Source: Biomphalaria glabrata (taxonomy: Eukaryota; Mollusca; Gastropoda; Planorbidae). Taken from it: DNA of 64,000 nucleotides. Each line of letters starts with the position of its first letter. Positions within the stretch are counted from its first letter, which is position 1. The stretch covers positions 35,683,754 to 35,747,753 of the forward strand of contig NC_074721.1 of the NCBI RefSeq assembly GCF_947242115.1. Direction: 5' to 3'. The translations under genes and the position numbers were made by a program. The notes under the pieces were generated by a model. That model was given only the letters and a program-made list of their open reading frames with translations. It was not told the DNA's origin and made no database searches. Shown one piece after another: positions 43,270 to 54,444 of the stretch.

Positions 43270-44065
43270 TTTCTAGCGGCTACAAGAACAGCCGCCATTA
43301 TCTTAACGGTTACAAGAATAGCCGCCATTATCTTAACGTCTACAAGAACAGCCGCCATTATCTTAACGTCTACAAGAACAGCCGCCATTATCTTAACGTC
43401 TACAAGAACAGCCGCCATTATCTTAACGTCTACAAGAACAGCCGCCATTATCTTAACGTCTACAAGAAAAGCCGCCATTATCTTAACGTCTACAAGAACA
43501 GCCGCCATTATCTTAACGTCTACAAGAACAGCCGCCATTATCTTAACGTCTACAAGAACAGCCGCCATTATCTTAACGGTTACAAGAACAGCCGCCATTA
43601 TCTTAACGTCTACAAGAACAGCCGCCATTATCTTAACGTCTACAAGAACAGCCGCCATTATCTTAACGTCTACAAGAACAGCCGCCATTATCTTAACGGT
43701 TACAAGAACAGCCGCCATTATCTTAACGTCTACAAGAACAGCCGCCATTATCTTAACGTCTACAAGAACAGCCGCCATTATCTTAACGTCTACAAGAACA
43801 GCCGCCATTATCTTAACGTCTACAAGAACAGCCGCCATTATCTTAACGTCTACAAGAACAGCCGCCATTATCTTAACGGTTACAAGAACAGCCGCCATTA
43901 TCTTAACGTCTACAAGAACAGCCGCCATTATCTTAACGTCTACAAGAACAGCCGCCATTATCTTAACGTCTACAAGAACAGCCGCCATTATCTTAACGTC
44001 TACAAGAACAGCTGCCATTATCTTAACGGTTACAAAGAACAGCTGCCATTAACTTAACCGCTACA
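43270..44065. repeat. 30-bp minisatellite with GCCGCCAT motif
   Basis: About 26 near-identical 30-bp units contain GCCGCCATTATCTTAACG. Occasional units read AACGGTTAC instead of AACGTCTAC, at spacings of about 90-180 bp. The unit is a multiple of three, so both strands stay open (RHYLNVYKNS on plus, MAAVLVDVKI on minus); there is no sign of splicing or a start region of its own. Confidence 0.95.
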
Positions 44066-44282
44066 AAACAACAATTTGAAAATTTGAACTATGTTTCAAG
44101 GATACAGGAAGTAGACGCCCAATACAAGAAGCAGACGACTCTACAGAGCCATACAAAAACATTGCGTCCCTCGAGACTTGAACAGGTTTACTCTTTTCTT
44201 TGAATTATTTAATTTGTACACCAGATGGTGCTGTCAGATTGTTTGTTGAAACAGCTGCAGGAAAATGTTAAACATATTTGAG

Positions 44283-44435
44283 TACTGGATGGCTTCCTGG
44301 TCGTATGGTACACGCATTTAACTGTCATCTCAATGGTCCCGGGTTTGATCCCAGTCCGCAGCCATACCCCGCGATCCTGCGAGAAGTTCGGACTAAGAGG
44401 TAAAAATCCTCAATTCTGAAGGAAGATCCGAAATA
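44283..44435 (+). mobile_element. tRNA-derived SINE family 2, copy 2
   Basis: Head TGGCTTCCTGGTCGTATGGT, B box GGGTTTGATCCC, then body CGAGAAGTTCGGACTAAGAGG and CCTCAATTCTGAAGGAAGAT. It matches the minus-strand copies at 28855 and 51553. Confidence 0.7.
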
Positions 44436-45084
44436 AAACCTTGAAATAGTTTGATGTATATAATTTACTCTAAAAACAATATGACTCTCATTCCTTGTTG
44501 GAATTCTTTTTTCCTATGTAAAAAGTCATGTGACTTCGACAGGAAACAGATTGAAAGTGAAAGTACGTCTTAATTTCTTAATTCAATGAATCCGCTCTAT
44601 TATATAGGCAATGTTTTGACTAAAGGAATGCCACAAAAGTGATGGATGTGTGAGGACGAGTTAGAACCAAAGACTACCTCTTAATTTCGGATCGTAATCC
44701 ATCAGCGAAATATTCCATAAATAGGCCCATAATTATAACAATTATAAAAATTATTTAGACATTCATCTGTGTAAATTTAAACATCAATTCAAGTTTTATC
44801 TACATATCAAACTGAGGATCTTGACTTGATGCTATCTGATCCCTGAAACTACTGCCCATAGACCATAGAGTTATATAGAGCATAATGAAGACGAACTTCT
44901 AATCTAATCGACGGTTAATTTTTTATATTTTGTTTTGGTTGGGGGGGGGTGGAGTGACATAGGTGTCTAAAATTTATAATCCTCTTTTACCCACCACCGG
45001 GCTGGAAAAGGTTGGGCACAACTGAGACAAAGCTCTTCCTTTTTGGGATCTGCTATTCATCCATAAAGTTTGAAAATAGACTAA

Positions 45085-45480
45085 GCGTGGTTCAGCAGCG
45101 ATTTTTGAGAAGGATCCTAGGAACAACATACCGAGATCATGTCACCAATTGAAAAGTCTTATCTTTCAAGCATGGGATCTCGTCCCCTGAATGGGATGGT
45201 GACCAAAAGTCGTATGAGATTGTCTGGACAAAGCCTTGGACAAGAGAAATACGTTTAACAAAGTCAAACAGAACATGGAAGCCGAGAAGAGAAAAGCGAA
45301 AACAAAGCCGTCCACGTCTAACATGACGTCGCACCTTCTTTGTAAACCTAAAATCTTTGGGCACCAGCCGAGACCATTCGTTTTAGAAGGCCTTAACACT
45401 GACCTGCGACGTCGCAACCTGTGGGGGGGTGGAGATCGTTGCCACGTCGTACAGACTTGTCTCGACTACCCACAGGTTGC
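45085..45480 (+). pseudogene. LINE C-terminal region, broken
   Basis: QQRFLRRILGTTYRDHVTN, then in another frame SRMRLSGQSLG, then EKRKQSRPRLT and RRTFFVNLKSLGTSRDH. This matches the QQRFLRRILG...RMRLAGHVLR...RGRPRLTWRRTF order of LINE ORF2 C-termini. At least two frame changes and several stops are present. Confidence 0.65.
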
Positions 45481-45519
45481 GACGTTGCATTTCAGTGTTC
45501 AGACGATTGGTCTAGCACC

Positions 45520-45826
45520 AGCTGGAAAGAGACTGGGAAGAAGCTGGAAAGAGACTGGGAAGAAGACTGCGAAGAGCTTGGGAAGAGGCTGCGAAGAGTC
45601 TTGGAAGAAGCTGCGAATAGTCTGAGAAGAGGCTGGGAAGAGTCTGTGAAGAGACTTGAAGAGTCTGAGAAGAGGCTGGGAAGAGTCTGGAAAGAGGCTG
45701 AGAAGAGGCTGGGAAGAGGCTGGGAAGAGGCTGGGAAAACACTGGAAAGAGACTGAGAAGAGGATGGAAAGAGTATGGGAAGAGACTTGAAGAGGCTGCG
45801 AAGAATCTTGGAAGAGACTGGGAAGA
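45520..45826. repeat. GAAGAGGCTGG-type minisatellite
   Basis: About 300 bp of GGAAGAGGCTGGGAAGAGTC units with variable spacing follow the LINE fragment. Open frames here are Lys/Glu/Arg-rich on plus and Ser/Leu-rich on minus and are not genes. Confidence 0.85.
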
Positions 45827-46416
45827 GGCTGGGTCCTACAGATTGCGCGACCGTATGCGAAACGGATTGCGCGTGGCCTAGTCTGGATAGGGATAAGGAT
45901 AATAAGTGAACATTAAGTTGTTGTTGTTTTTTTGAAAATAAATACGTCTTTGCATTTTGTTCAAACTTTACTAAGTTCAAAATCATGGTCAAATTAAATT
46001 ACGAGCCATCTACAATAAGCCGATAAACATTCAGATCTGCTTTTTGACTACCGACTAGCAAAATATCGCTTTTGATTTTTAATGAGATCGAGATAGATTT
46101 AGATCTATATTTACATGCCACTGACTATTATAGTAAATAAAGTATTGGAACTTCTTGTTTTTGTTAAAATTCGCCTTATTATTTTTATTAAATGAAAGAT
46201 GACATTGCCGTTTTTTTTTTAATCGCAAGTAGGATTGGCGTTTTCCATCTTGGTATGGCTCCCCAAAATGACATTTTTTCTATTTTTTTAGGATATTTTT
46301 ATGAGTTCTCGGGATATTTTAATAATTTCAGGAGCTAACTAGTGTTAGCGCGGGGACTATGAAAGTGCGGGGCCCACTGCGGCCGCATAGGTTGCAGTGC
46401 CCTAAGGCTGGCCCTG
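45827..46416. mobile_element. hAT-B MITE, 590 bp
   Basis: The left end GGCTGGGTCCTACAGATTGC and the right end GCAGTGCCCTAAGGCTGGCC plus CTG match hAT element B at 13286-15687. An exact duplication TGGGAAGA (45819-45826 and 46417-46424) is drawn from the minisatellite. It has no transposase. Confidence 0.85.
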
Positions 46417-47454
46417 TGGGAAGACCTAAGTAAGTATCTTCTACTCGCCTGTACTGCAGCCTGCATAAGATACTTGATCATTGAAAATGCCACACAGACT
46501 GAGTCCTAGTTTTACGAGATTGTATTGTAATCCTAAATCAAGACTGAGTAATGTCAACAAAAAATCTACAAGGATATTAGACTTCTTGTCTAGAGAGTGA
46601 GACTTGACATGCCTAGACGAGGCTGCAGACGTGCAGAAGCCACGTGACATCTTGTTATACTTAGACACTTGGATATCTACATGTCTTCCTATCATCGCTA
46701 TCCGACTCTTATGACGTCATTAATTATTGAGCATTTTAACCAGACCATCTCACACATACACACACACACAATCGAATGCAAACAAACAAAATAAAAATAT
46801 AGGAAAGACAATCAGGTCCTGGTGAAAATACAAGATCAGACGAGTAATTGCCCCTAAGTGCAGTCCAATTATCTGTGAGGCTGTGTTCACACTAGACATC
46901 TTCGTTTTGTCATTGTTGATCTCAACATTTTTGTCTCAAATCTTTTTTTTTTTTTTTATTTAATTCAAGAAATTGTTTACATGTGAATTTTTAGTTTTTT
47001 TTTGTTTTGTTTTGTTATTACAAAATGAAACTTTAAATTGTGTAAATTGTAAAAAAATTTTTGTAACTTTTTTTTAAAACCTAAACTTTGCTATGTTTTT
47101 CTTATTTCATGTATATGTTTCTTCTCACAGTTCATATTTTCAATATCCCCATTGGCGCATGTGTATATGTGTGTGTGTGCTATCTTTTCATTGGCGGTGG
47201 TGGCCAAGAGATAATGGCGGTGTTTTTAAGGTGTGATTATGGCAGTGTTGAATTCCGTAGTGAGAAATTGTTTGGAGATAACATGGCAACCACGTGATCA
47301 TGTGAAGGGGACAGGGGAGGAAAGAGATCGGACGATCTATTAAAAAAAACAGGGAAAATGAACTGGGACAATTGATCATTGTGAACAAATAATATTGCAA
47401 ATGATTTTCGTTGTATAGGCTGTGAAGGTTAAGGGTCACAGCCTATTTATTTAA

Positions 47455-48140
47455 GTATTTTGGACTTGAATGTTGTTGTCAGATTTAGCAGCTCTATTAT
47501 AGTGAAAAGTATTTTGGACTTGAATGTTGTTGTCAGATTTAGCAGCTCTATTATAGTGAAAAGTATTTTGGACTTGAATGTTGTTGTTGTCAGATTTAGC
47601 AGCTCTATTATAGTGAAAAGTATTTTGGACTTGAATGTTGTTGTCAGATTTAGCAGCTCTATTATAGTGAAAAGTATTTTGGACTTGAATGTTGTTGTCA
47701 GATTTAGCAGCTCTATTATAGTGAAAAGTATTTTGGACTTAAATGTTGTTGTCAGATTTAGCAGCTCTATTATAGTGAAAAGTATTTTTGACTTGAATGT
47801 TGTTGTCAGATTTAGCAGCTCTATTATAGTGAAAAGTATTTTGGACTTGAATGTTGTTGTCAGATTTAGCAGCTCTATTATAGTGAAAAGTATTTTGGAC
47901 TTAAATGTTGTTGTCAGATTTAGCAGCTCTATTATAGTGAAAAGTATTTTTGACTTGAATGTTGTTGTCAGATTTAGCAGCTCTATTATAGTGAAAAGTA
48001 TTTTGGACTTGAATGTTGTTGTCAGATTTAGCAGCTCTATTATAGTGAAAAGTATTTTGGACTTGAATGTTGTTGTCAGATTTAGCAGCTCTATTATAGT
48101 GAAAAGTATTTTGGAGTTGAATGTTGTTGTCAGATTTAGC
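47455..48140. repeat. 54-bp minisatellite
   Basis: About 12.5 units contain TTTTGGACTTGAATGTTG and AGCTCTATTATAGTGAAAAG. One unit has an extra GTT. Paired variants (GGACTTAAATG, TTTTTGACTTG) recur in blocks, showing duplication of several units at once. The 230-codon plus frame (DLNVVVRFSSS...) is a by-product of the 54-bp period. Confidence 0.95.
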
Positions 48141-48145
48141 TTATT

Positions 48146-48244
48146 GAGGTAGGCTGAGGTTAGAGTTATAATTCTTATACAGTTACCTAAACTTAGTCAA
48201 CACTCTACTCTAACACGGTGAAGTTATTCAGGCGTCCCTATGAC
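48146..48244 (+). repeat. Dispersed repeat family F, copy 1
   Basis: GGCTGAGGTTAG, CTTATACAGNTNCCTAA, CTTAGTCAACACTCTACTCT and TTCAGGCGTC are shared in order with 49672-49792. Confidence 0.7.
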
Positions 48245-48310
48245 AGTGGCGGCCCATGGGGGTGGCAAGTGGGGCAACCGCCCAGGCCCCGCGCCTGAAG
48301 GAGGCCTCGC
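48245..48310. mobile_element. Possible MITE end (CAGTGGCGGCCCATGGGG)
   Basis: A GC-rich hAT-like terminus with GGGGCAACCGCCCAGGCCC starts here. No partner end was found nearby. Confidence 0.35.
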
Positions 48311-48371
48311 GATCGAAGATTTTCTTGTCCACTTCAGCTTCACAATCAAGATTGGTTCTCATTAACTAGGA

Positions 48372-48500
48372 CTCAATTCTTCTTCTTCTTCTTCGTTCTA
48401 ATTGTTATGTTGAAGTGTTCAGATGACTAGACCAATACATGAGATGAACTGCGCAGTGTTTTCCAAATCAGGGAGATCTCCTTTAAGTTTTCTTTCTAGG
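48372..48500. repeat. Dispersed repeat family E, copy 2
   Basis: TTCTTCTTCTTCTTCGTTCT, TTGAAGTGTTCAGATGACTA and ATGAACTGCGCAGTG match the copy at 36535. Confidence 0.7.
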
Positions 48501-48979
48501 ACTCAATATTTTGGAAGCTTTCCCGGCATCTATATGATACCGATTACCATGCAAGCTCTTAACATGACATTTTTGTTTTTAAATGCCTTTCAGTTCTTGT
48601 AAATACAGCATCTTCTGACTTGTCGATTCTACGAGGCTATCATTGTTTAATAGTTTACACATAAAAAGTAGCCGGAAACGACCAATTAACATCTTTTATT
48701 TTCGTAAGTAAACGACATCCAATCGGATTTAAATATGAAAACGCGTAGTGATCAAGTTTGAACCAGTTGCAATGATATAGTTATTTCTACATGAAAGAGT
48801 CCTAGGTCATTTATAGTGTTGTAACGAAATGTGCAACTTTTGAAAAAAAAATTGTTTAATGAAGAATTAATAAATAAATAAAATGTTTTCTTGGCTTTCA
48901 AAGAGATTACGTTCTGAGACCGCCTGCGAAATAAACATTTCCGAGGTATTTAATTTCATTTACATTATTTTTGGATATG

Positions 48980-49220
48980 AACAGTATCACAAGACATCCC
49001 CTGACTGCATGTCGCCTTGAGGTCAGGGGTAAGCGTCAGGTCATTTATGCCTTTTGGTAATCCTGCTAACTTGTTGACTAATTTGAATTTCACCTCAAAG
49101 CCAACACCAGCTTCACGCCTTTCCTCGCTATTTTTTGCTGATCCAGAAGAACGTGTAGCCTGCGCCAACTTCTGTTCTGTTAACTGCCCTTCTTCAGCAA
49201 GTCGCTTTTCACTCAGGGCA
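48980..49220 (-). pseudogene. LINE endonuclease fragment
   Basis: Minus strand: KRLAEEGQLTEQKLAQATRS, then SAKNSEERREAGVGFEVKFK and LVNKLAGLPKGINDL. This is the RREAGVGFAIK...LSGLPKGIND block of I/Nimbus-like endonucleases, compared with the plus copy at 10078. The catalytic termini are absent. Confidence 0.65.
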
Positions 49221-49221
49221 G

Positions 49222-49412
49222 CAGTGGCGTAGCTAGGGTGGGTGGAGGAGGGGGACAATTTGAAAATACCCCTGGGCCCCCACTTGAGTGGGGGGGGGGC
49301 AGAATTCGTTTTTCTTACATTAAAAATTAAATATCACGCAAAATGCAGGGGCTCCCAAAGAGGTCTAGCCCCCAGGCCCCCAAACGATGGAAAATTCCTA
49401 GCCACGCCCCTG
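49222..49412. mobile_element. MITE family M4, copy 3
   Basis: A 191-bp element with ends CAGTGGCGTAGCTAGGG and TTCCTAGCCACGCCCCTG. It shares the interior with 33109-33299 in inverted orientation (CCCCTGGGCCCCCACTTGAG). It lies between two LINE pieces of opposite strand. Confidence 0.75.
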
Positions 49413-49474
49413 GCTAGTTCTCTTGCCACGAAAGTAGTTGATTTCTGACAGATAGGACGTTAAAGTCACTAAAG

Positions 49475-49655
49475 CATCATGCGAAGCGGACTGTCGGACT
49501 GATCATCGCCTAATCTTATCTAAGCTGAAAATATGCATTAAACCACCTAGACGGCCCCAAGAATGCAAGGATGCAAAGCGCCTATATTTTAGTAATCTCA
49601 CAAACCCAGCCATCAAGCAAGAGCTCATCAACAAACTAGACAGTAATTATAGTAC
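49475..49655 (+). pseudogene. LINE fragment (end of endonuclease domain and linker)
   Basis: ADCRTDHRLILSKLKICIKP, then RRPQECKDAKRL, then FSNLTNPAIKQELINKL. TDHRLI is the conserved SDH-like block of LINE endonucleases. Its orientation is opposite to the neighbouring fragment at 48980. Confidence 0.6.
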
Positions 49656-49671
49656 ACACCCACACTCGTTT

Positions 49672-49792
49672 ATTGGGGTGGACTGAGGTTAGGTTAATTA
49701 GACTTATACAGCTCCCTAATCTTAGTCAACACTCTACTCTGAACACTGGGAAGGTTTAACAAATGTAATACTTCAGGCGTCTCTGGCATTAA
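49672..49792 (+). repeat. Dispersed repeat family F, copy 2
   Basis: It matches 48146-48244 (GACTGAGGTTAGG, CTTAGTCAACACTCTACTCT, CTTCAGGCGTCTCT). Confidence 0.7.
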
Positions 49793-50404
49793 GCTTTGAC
49801 ATTGTGCCAGCAGATATACGTCAAGCATTTCCAGTTAGCATTAGCGTTATATTAGCATGAATATTGAATGCTACTGTTATACCAAATGTTAATATTAATG
49901 TTTGAGATTGATGTTAATTTTAGTTATTGACAGGCTGATATCGCAACTTGAATATGCCTGCTCTACATGCGCTGACAAATCTGGACATCCAAACATCATT
50001 AACTCCTACTAATATCTCTATACGTGCGACAGTTGTCATTACTTTTAAAGACATGTTGCGAATTGTCGCCTGATAATTTTGTTTCATGTTGTGGGGACAA
50101 AGCCTTCAATTCCAGAATGGTGTTGGGCTGCTAATGAATGCGTTGAAAATTTTACACTTTTTAAAAATCTTCAACGTCATTGGATATTTGCATTTATGGC
50201 GGATAGCTAAAGATATCTAGCTATTTTTGGTCTCTCTGAAGTACAAAATAAATGACATACTGATTATATGTGTATTTTTAGAAGGTATACAAAGAAATAG
50301 TTTCGTACTTTTTATCCCTGGAAAAATAAAGCTCTTTAAATTGAAACACAAAGAAGATCTAGTTTTATTATTTTGATTAGTGATCTTCCACTATTGCGTC
50401 TTCA

Positions 50405-50830
50405 ACATTTTAACAAAGCTTATATCAATTCACTCTGTCTGTCTGTCTGGTAAAAAGTTTGCACAGTTTATTTTTCTCACACCCTTTCTTGGATCAAGTT
50501 GAAAACTTCGCACAATTATTTATTGGCATAGACAAGACACGAATCAATAAAAAAAATAATCAGTCAATTAATTACAGGTAATTATTACTTATTTTGTTTG
50601 ATATCAACAATGGGAAACTAATCCTTTAATATTCACATATATAGCTAAATGTGTTGGGTTTAGTTCCCTTAAATAATTTCTCCCTCACGTATTCTCGGAT
50701 CAAGTTGATACTTTAAACAACTATTTAATGTACCCAACGAAACATGAATCAATAAAAAAAAAATAGCCAATTAATCAATTAATTATTGATAATCATTTAT
50801 TTTGTTTGATATCGAATAAGGAAAATTACT
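50405..50830 (+). repeat. Dispersed repeat family D, tandem double copy
   Basis: The first unit (50420-50640) has CTGTCTGGTAAAAAGTTTGC, GGATCAAGTTGAAAACTTCG and CACAATTATTTATTGGC. The second (50680-50830) repeats ATTCTCGGATCAAGTTGATA and AATCAATAAAAAAAAA. Both end in ATTTATTTTGTTTGATATC-like text. Confidence 0.7.
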
Positions 50831-51177
50831 TGTGCATTTATTGATAGATATTTTTTTTTATAGTTTATAGTTTTTTTTTATATATTTTTTTTTTAAGGAT
50901 TTTTTTATATTTTTTCTTGTTCTCTTCTTATCTTCTGAAATCGTTCCACTATTTACCCACATCGCTCTCTATTCTTTTCATGCACTTTACTTTGTTACTT
51001 GAATAATGTAACTCGGATCTTAAAACTAAATTGGAAACAGCAGAGATCAGATTACTGTGAATAGCGTGTAAATGTCCTATGAATTATTTATTACATACTT
51101 TTACGATGGAATACAATTTCATTGCAATGACAAATACAAAAATAAAGTTCCCCTTTCACACTTTGCGATCCTATAGC

Positions 51178-51438
51178 GCAGATGGTGTGAAGGTCATCTG
51201 TTTCAGTTTGATTGACGGTGAACGAAGGTGTCGTGTGGCCAGCACAACAACCAACCACCTATACCTTTCCCCAACTAGTGCCAGATATCCATTAGGGCTG
51301 GGCGGACTCACAGGTGCCCTAAAGATCCCGAAATTAAAAATCCCAGTCTTCACTAGGATCTCAGTCCTTGACCACCCCCCCCCCCCCGGTCCGTTTCAGA
51401 AGCCATGCGCTTTACCACTCAACCCCCGCACCTCCTGC
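51178..51438 (-). mobile_element. tRNA-derived SINE family 1, copy 2
   Basis: The complement shows GAAGACTGGGATTTTTAATT and GTGAGTCCGCCCAGCCC with the GAACAGATGACC-type body end, as in the copies at 2182 and 55298. The tRNA-like head is at the right side (about 51360-51438) and is interrupted by a poly-C run. Confidence 0.7.
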
Positions 51439-51552
51439 AATGACAAATATTATGATGTAAATTTAGTATCATGATGAGGAAGACAGTATTGTATTGCTTT
51501 GATGAGCTAATTTAATACATTGTTTAAACATGTTTGTTTTACACATTTCGCA

Positions 51553-51700
51553 TGTTCCTTAAAATTTGAAGATAACCAAATCCTATCCCCATGCTTCCAC
51601 ATGACAACGGGGGACGGCAGGGAGCAGGGTTCGAACCCTGGATCATCAAGACCACTGAACGACAATCCAGAGCGCAAACCACACGACCAGGCAGCCATCT
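51553..51700 (-). mobile_element. tRNA-derived SINE family 2, copy 3
   Basis: The complement has the head GGCTGCCTGGTCGTGTGGTT, the B box GGGTTCGAACCC (near 51626) and a body matching 28855-29035. Confidence 0.75.
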
Positions 51701-52493
51701 TAAGTCAGTATACTCACATCGGATGTTTCCTCTAATCTGTATCTTTTCTAGATTAGTTTCGCTGCTCTTCTGCTTTTAGTTTCTTCTTAAAAGAGAATGA
51801 GTTCATTTTATTATATAAAAACAAAGTTATTTTCTGAAGATAAACAGCAAGCAAGTGATTGTTGTTGCTTGTTGTTTTCTTTTTTCTTTTTTTTTGTGTG
51901 ATCCTAACGATCGGAGAAAATCCTCAAAAACACATATTTTTTTTTTAGAAATAGTAATTGTCCATTTTTCGTGTATGAAATATTTGGAAGTGTATTTTTG
52001 AAATTGTGTCGCTTTGAAAATTCATGTTTTTATTTTCATAAAATTCTAATTGACATTTTAAGTTCTGAAAACTTACTACAAAACTTGTTATTACCCTTAG
52101 TTTGTGGTCTTATGGTCAGGTCCCATTTTTCAAGTCCTGACGAAGTTTGAGACAGTGTAAGGTGTCTTTTCCATCGTTTTATTTGTCAGTCCTATGTCTT
52201 TGAAAGTCTTGCAATGATGACTTTCTATGTCTTTGAAATGTCTACAATGATAAATCCCTTTTCCTCTTTAAGTCCTGTAATGTCTAGTGAAGAGATTTTC
52301 TAGGGTTTGCTTTACTCTGAAAATCTTCAGATTCGGACACTATTTATAGTTCATCAAATATAAGTCCTAGCGATGGAAACTCAGTGGCTAAAAACTACAA
52401 ATAGAAAGAGACCGATTGTGTCAAATTGTTTTCAAGGATCATCAAACTTGGTTTAAGTTGGGTTTGTTTTTAGATCGTCTTTAGTGATAGGAT

Positions 52494-52532
52494 TGGGGGG
52501 GGGGGGGGCGGGGGTGGAGGGGGGTTTGCGAT
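52494..52532. repeat. G-rich run, strong G-quadruplex candidate
   Basis: About 14 G, then CGGGGGTGGAGGGGGG, then GGG further on: several G-tracts within 40 bases. Confidence 0.8.
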
Positions 52533-52624
52533 GGGTTGGTAGACGAAGACACGCTATAAATAGCTAAAGTCCATTTATAGCAATGACACAAATCACATCC
52601 CATGCTTGAACTGACTGCTTAAAA

Positions 52625-52810
52625 TAGCCTATCACGTGATCATCATTTTCTTACTCTTTTCATCCACTCCCTGCCAGTAAGCGCTCCAGCAGCACCCACC
52701 CCAGCCTCATTATGCAAATGACTCCCTCTTTTAGCATAAAACTAGTTTCATCCATTCCATTTTTTTCCCAGACCTAAACAGTTTTCCCACTCGTCCGCAC
52801 TCATTCTGTT
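52625..52810. promoter_or_regulatory. Possible regulatory block (E-box, octamer)
   Basis: TCACGTGA at about 52631 and the octamer ATGCAAAT at about 52713 lie in a GC-richer stretch. No coding exon could be tied to it. Low confidence. Confidence 0.2.
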
Positions 52811-53492
52811 GCCCTTCTCCAGGTGGTCCCACCATTTTTTTTTTCTTTTCCACATTCATACTAGCTCTTTTAACCCGTCTTTATTTGGCTTGTGGCGTAT
52901 TTACGAGCAACGCTCAGTCGCCCGGATGACGACATTGGCCAATGAAATAACAGTCCAGTCGTTACAGGATAACATTTGGTTACAGCGTTACTATTAATAC
53001 TGTTATGATGAAATGCGCAAACACTTTTTGGTCCCACTTCTTATTTCCAATACGCATTCCCCCATCTCCAATCTCCAATGTCTCACTATATTAAGTTCTC
53101 ATAGTGAAGAAAACATTTGGAAAAATAAATACACGTTTTTTAATGTAAATATTTATTTTTATTCAAGTTTGTGATAACTTTTTTTTTTTCTCTTAAACTT
53201 TTTTTAAAAGCCCAAGTAATACACTTTGGTGTAGGATGCCGTAGGTCACCGCAAAGCTTATATTAACGCATCTATTGTTAACATTGTCACTATATATTTA
53301 TATATATTTTAAGTACTTTATATTTATCAAAAAAATATTCATTTTGTGCTATTATAAAAAATGTATGCTGAATGACCTGTACAAAGCAACTTATAACGCT
53401 AAAATGCTTAATTTAGTTATTTCATTTCCATGTTTAACCACACTGAAATTATTTTAGTTTAAATTGTAACTATTTATTTTGCACCTTTTACT

Positions 53493-53655
<163 letters not shown>

Positions 53656-53794
53656 TTTGTAAAACAAAAGCCCAATAAAGAGACCAATAGCCCAAAAAAG
53701 AGGCAGAGCCCAAGAAAAGGGGAAAAGAAAAGAGGCGAAAGCCCAAGGATTACTAGGATGTAAATAGCTTGACAAATGACGTCAAAAGCTAAAA

Positions 53795-54030
53795 AAAAAA
53801 TATATTAACGCACTCTGTCTGGTAAAAAGTTTGTACACGTTATTTCTCTGACAAACAATCTCGAATCAAGCTGAAATTTTATACAATTATTTCTTTTACC
53901 TGACAACACAAGAATTGAAAAAAAAGACCAAATTATTGGTCATTAATAATCAATTTAAAAAAAACACCAAATTATTGGTCATTAATTATCGTACTCTAAA
54001 AATAAACGTGTTTTGTTTGACACTGGTGTA
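53795..54030 (+). repeat. Dispersed repeat family D, copy
   Basis: ATTAACGCACTCTGTCTGG, TCGAATCAAGCTGAAATTTT and ACCTGACAACACAAGAATTG are followed by AATTATTGGTCATTAAT in two versions. It matches 63630-63815 well. Confidence 0.7.
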
Positions 54031-54062
54031 GTTCTAGAACATTGAGTAATTGCGCATCAAGA

Positions 54063-54400
54063 AGATAATAATAATAATTTATTTATAAAGCGCTGTTAAC
54101 AAACAAAATGTAGGCTCAAGGCGCTGTAACAACATTACAAACATAAACACAACTGTCGAAATAACAGTTAATCTAAAAAAGTTTTAAACAAGTAGGTCTT
54201 AATGTTCTTCTTAAAAGTGGTATAGCATGTTGTCTGTCTGAGATCAATGGGGAGTGAGTTCCAAACCTTTGGTCCGTAACAATGGTTAAAACTAAGAGGA
54301 CATGAGAATTTCCCAAACGTACCCTGTGGTATCATGTCCTCAGTCGACCTAACACTACAATAATATCGGCAACACTTTCGACACGCACACGTCACTTCTT
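54063..54400 (-). pseudogene. CR1/L2-type LINE 3' end
   Basis: Minus strand: RSTEDMIPQGTFGKFSCPLS, then GPKVWNSLPIDLRQTTCYTT and FKKNIKTYLFKTF with a stop at about 54168. GPxLWNSLPxxIRxxxxxxxFKxxLKTYLF is the common C-terminus of CR1/L2/Rex-like LINEs. The 3' end AGCGCTTTATAAATAAATTA followed by an ATT repeat is typical. It is 5'-truncated. Confidence 0.75.
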
Positions 54401-54444
54401 TTTATATGGACGGAGATGGGGGAGGGGGGGTTGATAGTCTGAAG

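Noticed and set aside
43188-44057. Open frames of 266-276 codons on both strands
   Set aside because: They are translations of the 30-bp minisatellite in both directions.
45421-45992. Lys/Glu-rich plus and Ser-rich minus frames
   Set aside because: They arise from the GAAGAGGCTGG minisatellite and MITE sequence.
46441-46695. 84-codon minus-strand frame with a hydrophobic stretch
   Set aside because: No signal peptide at its start, no splice support, no known motif.
47455-48140. CRISPR array
   Set aside because: Direct head-to-tail repeats without unique spacers in a eukaryotic setting.
47460-48152. 230-codon open frame with 18-residue repeats
   Set aside because: It is a 54-bp minisatellite; the start lies in the first repeat unit and it ends where the array ends.
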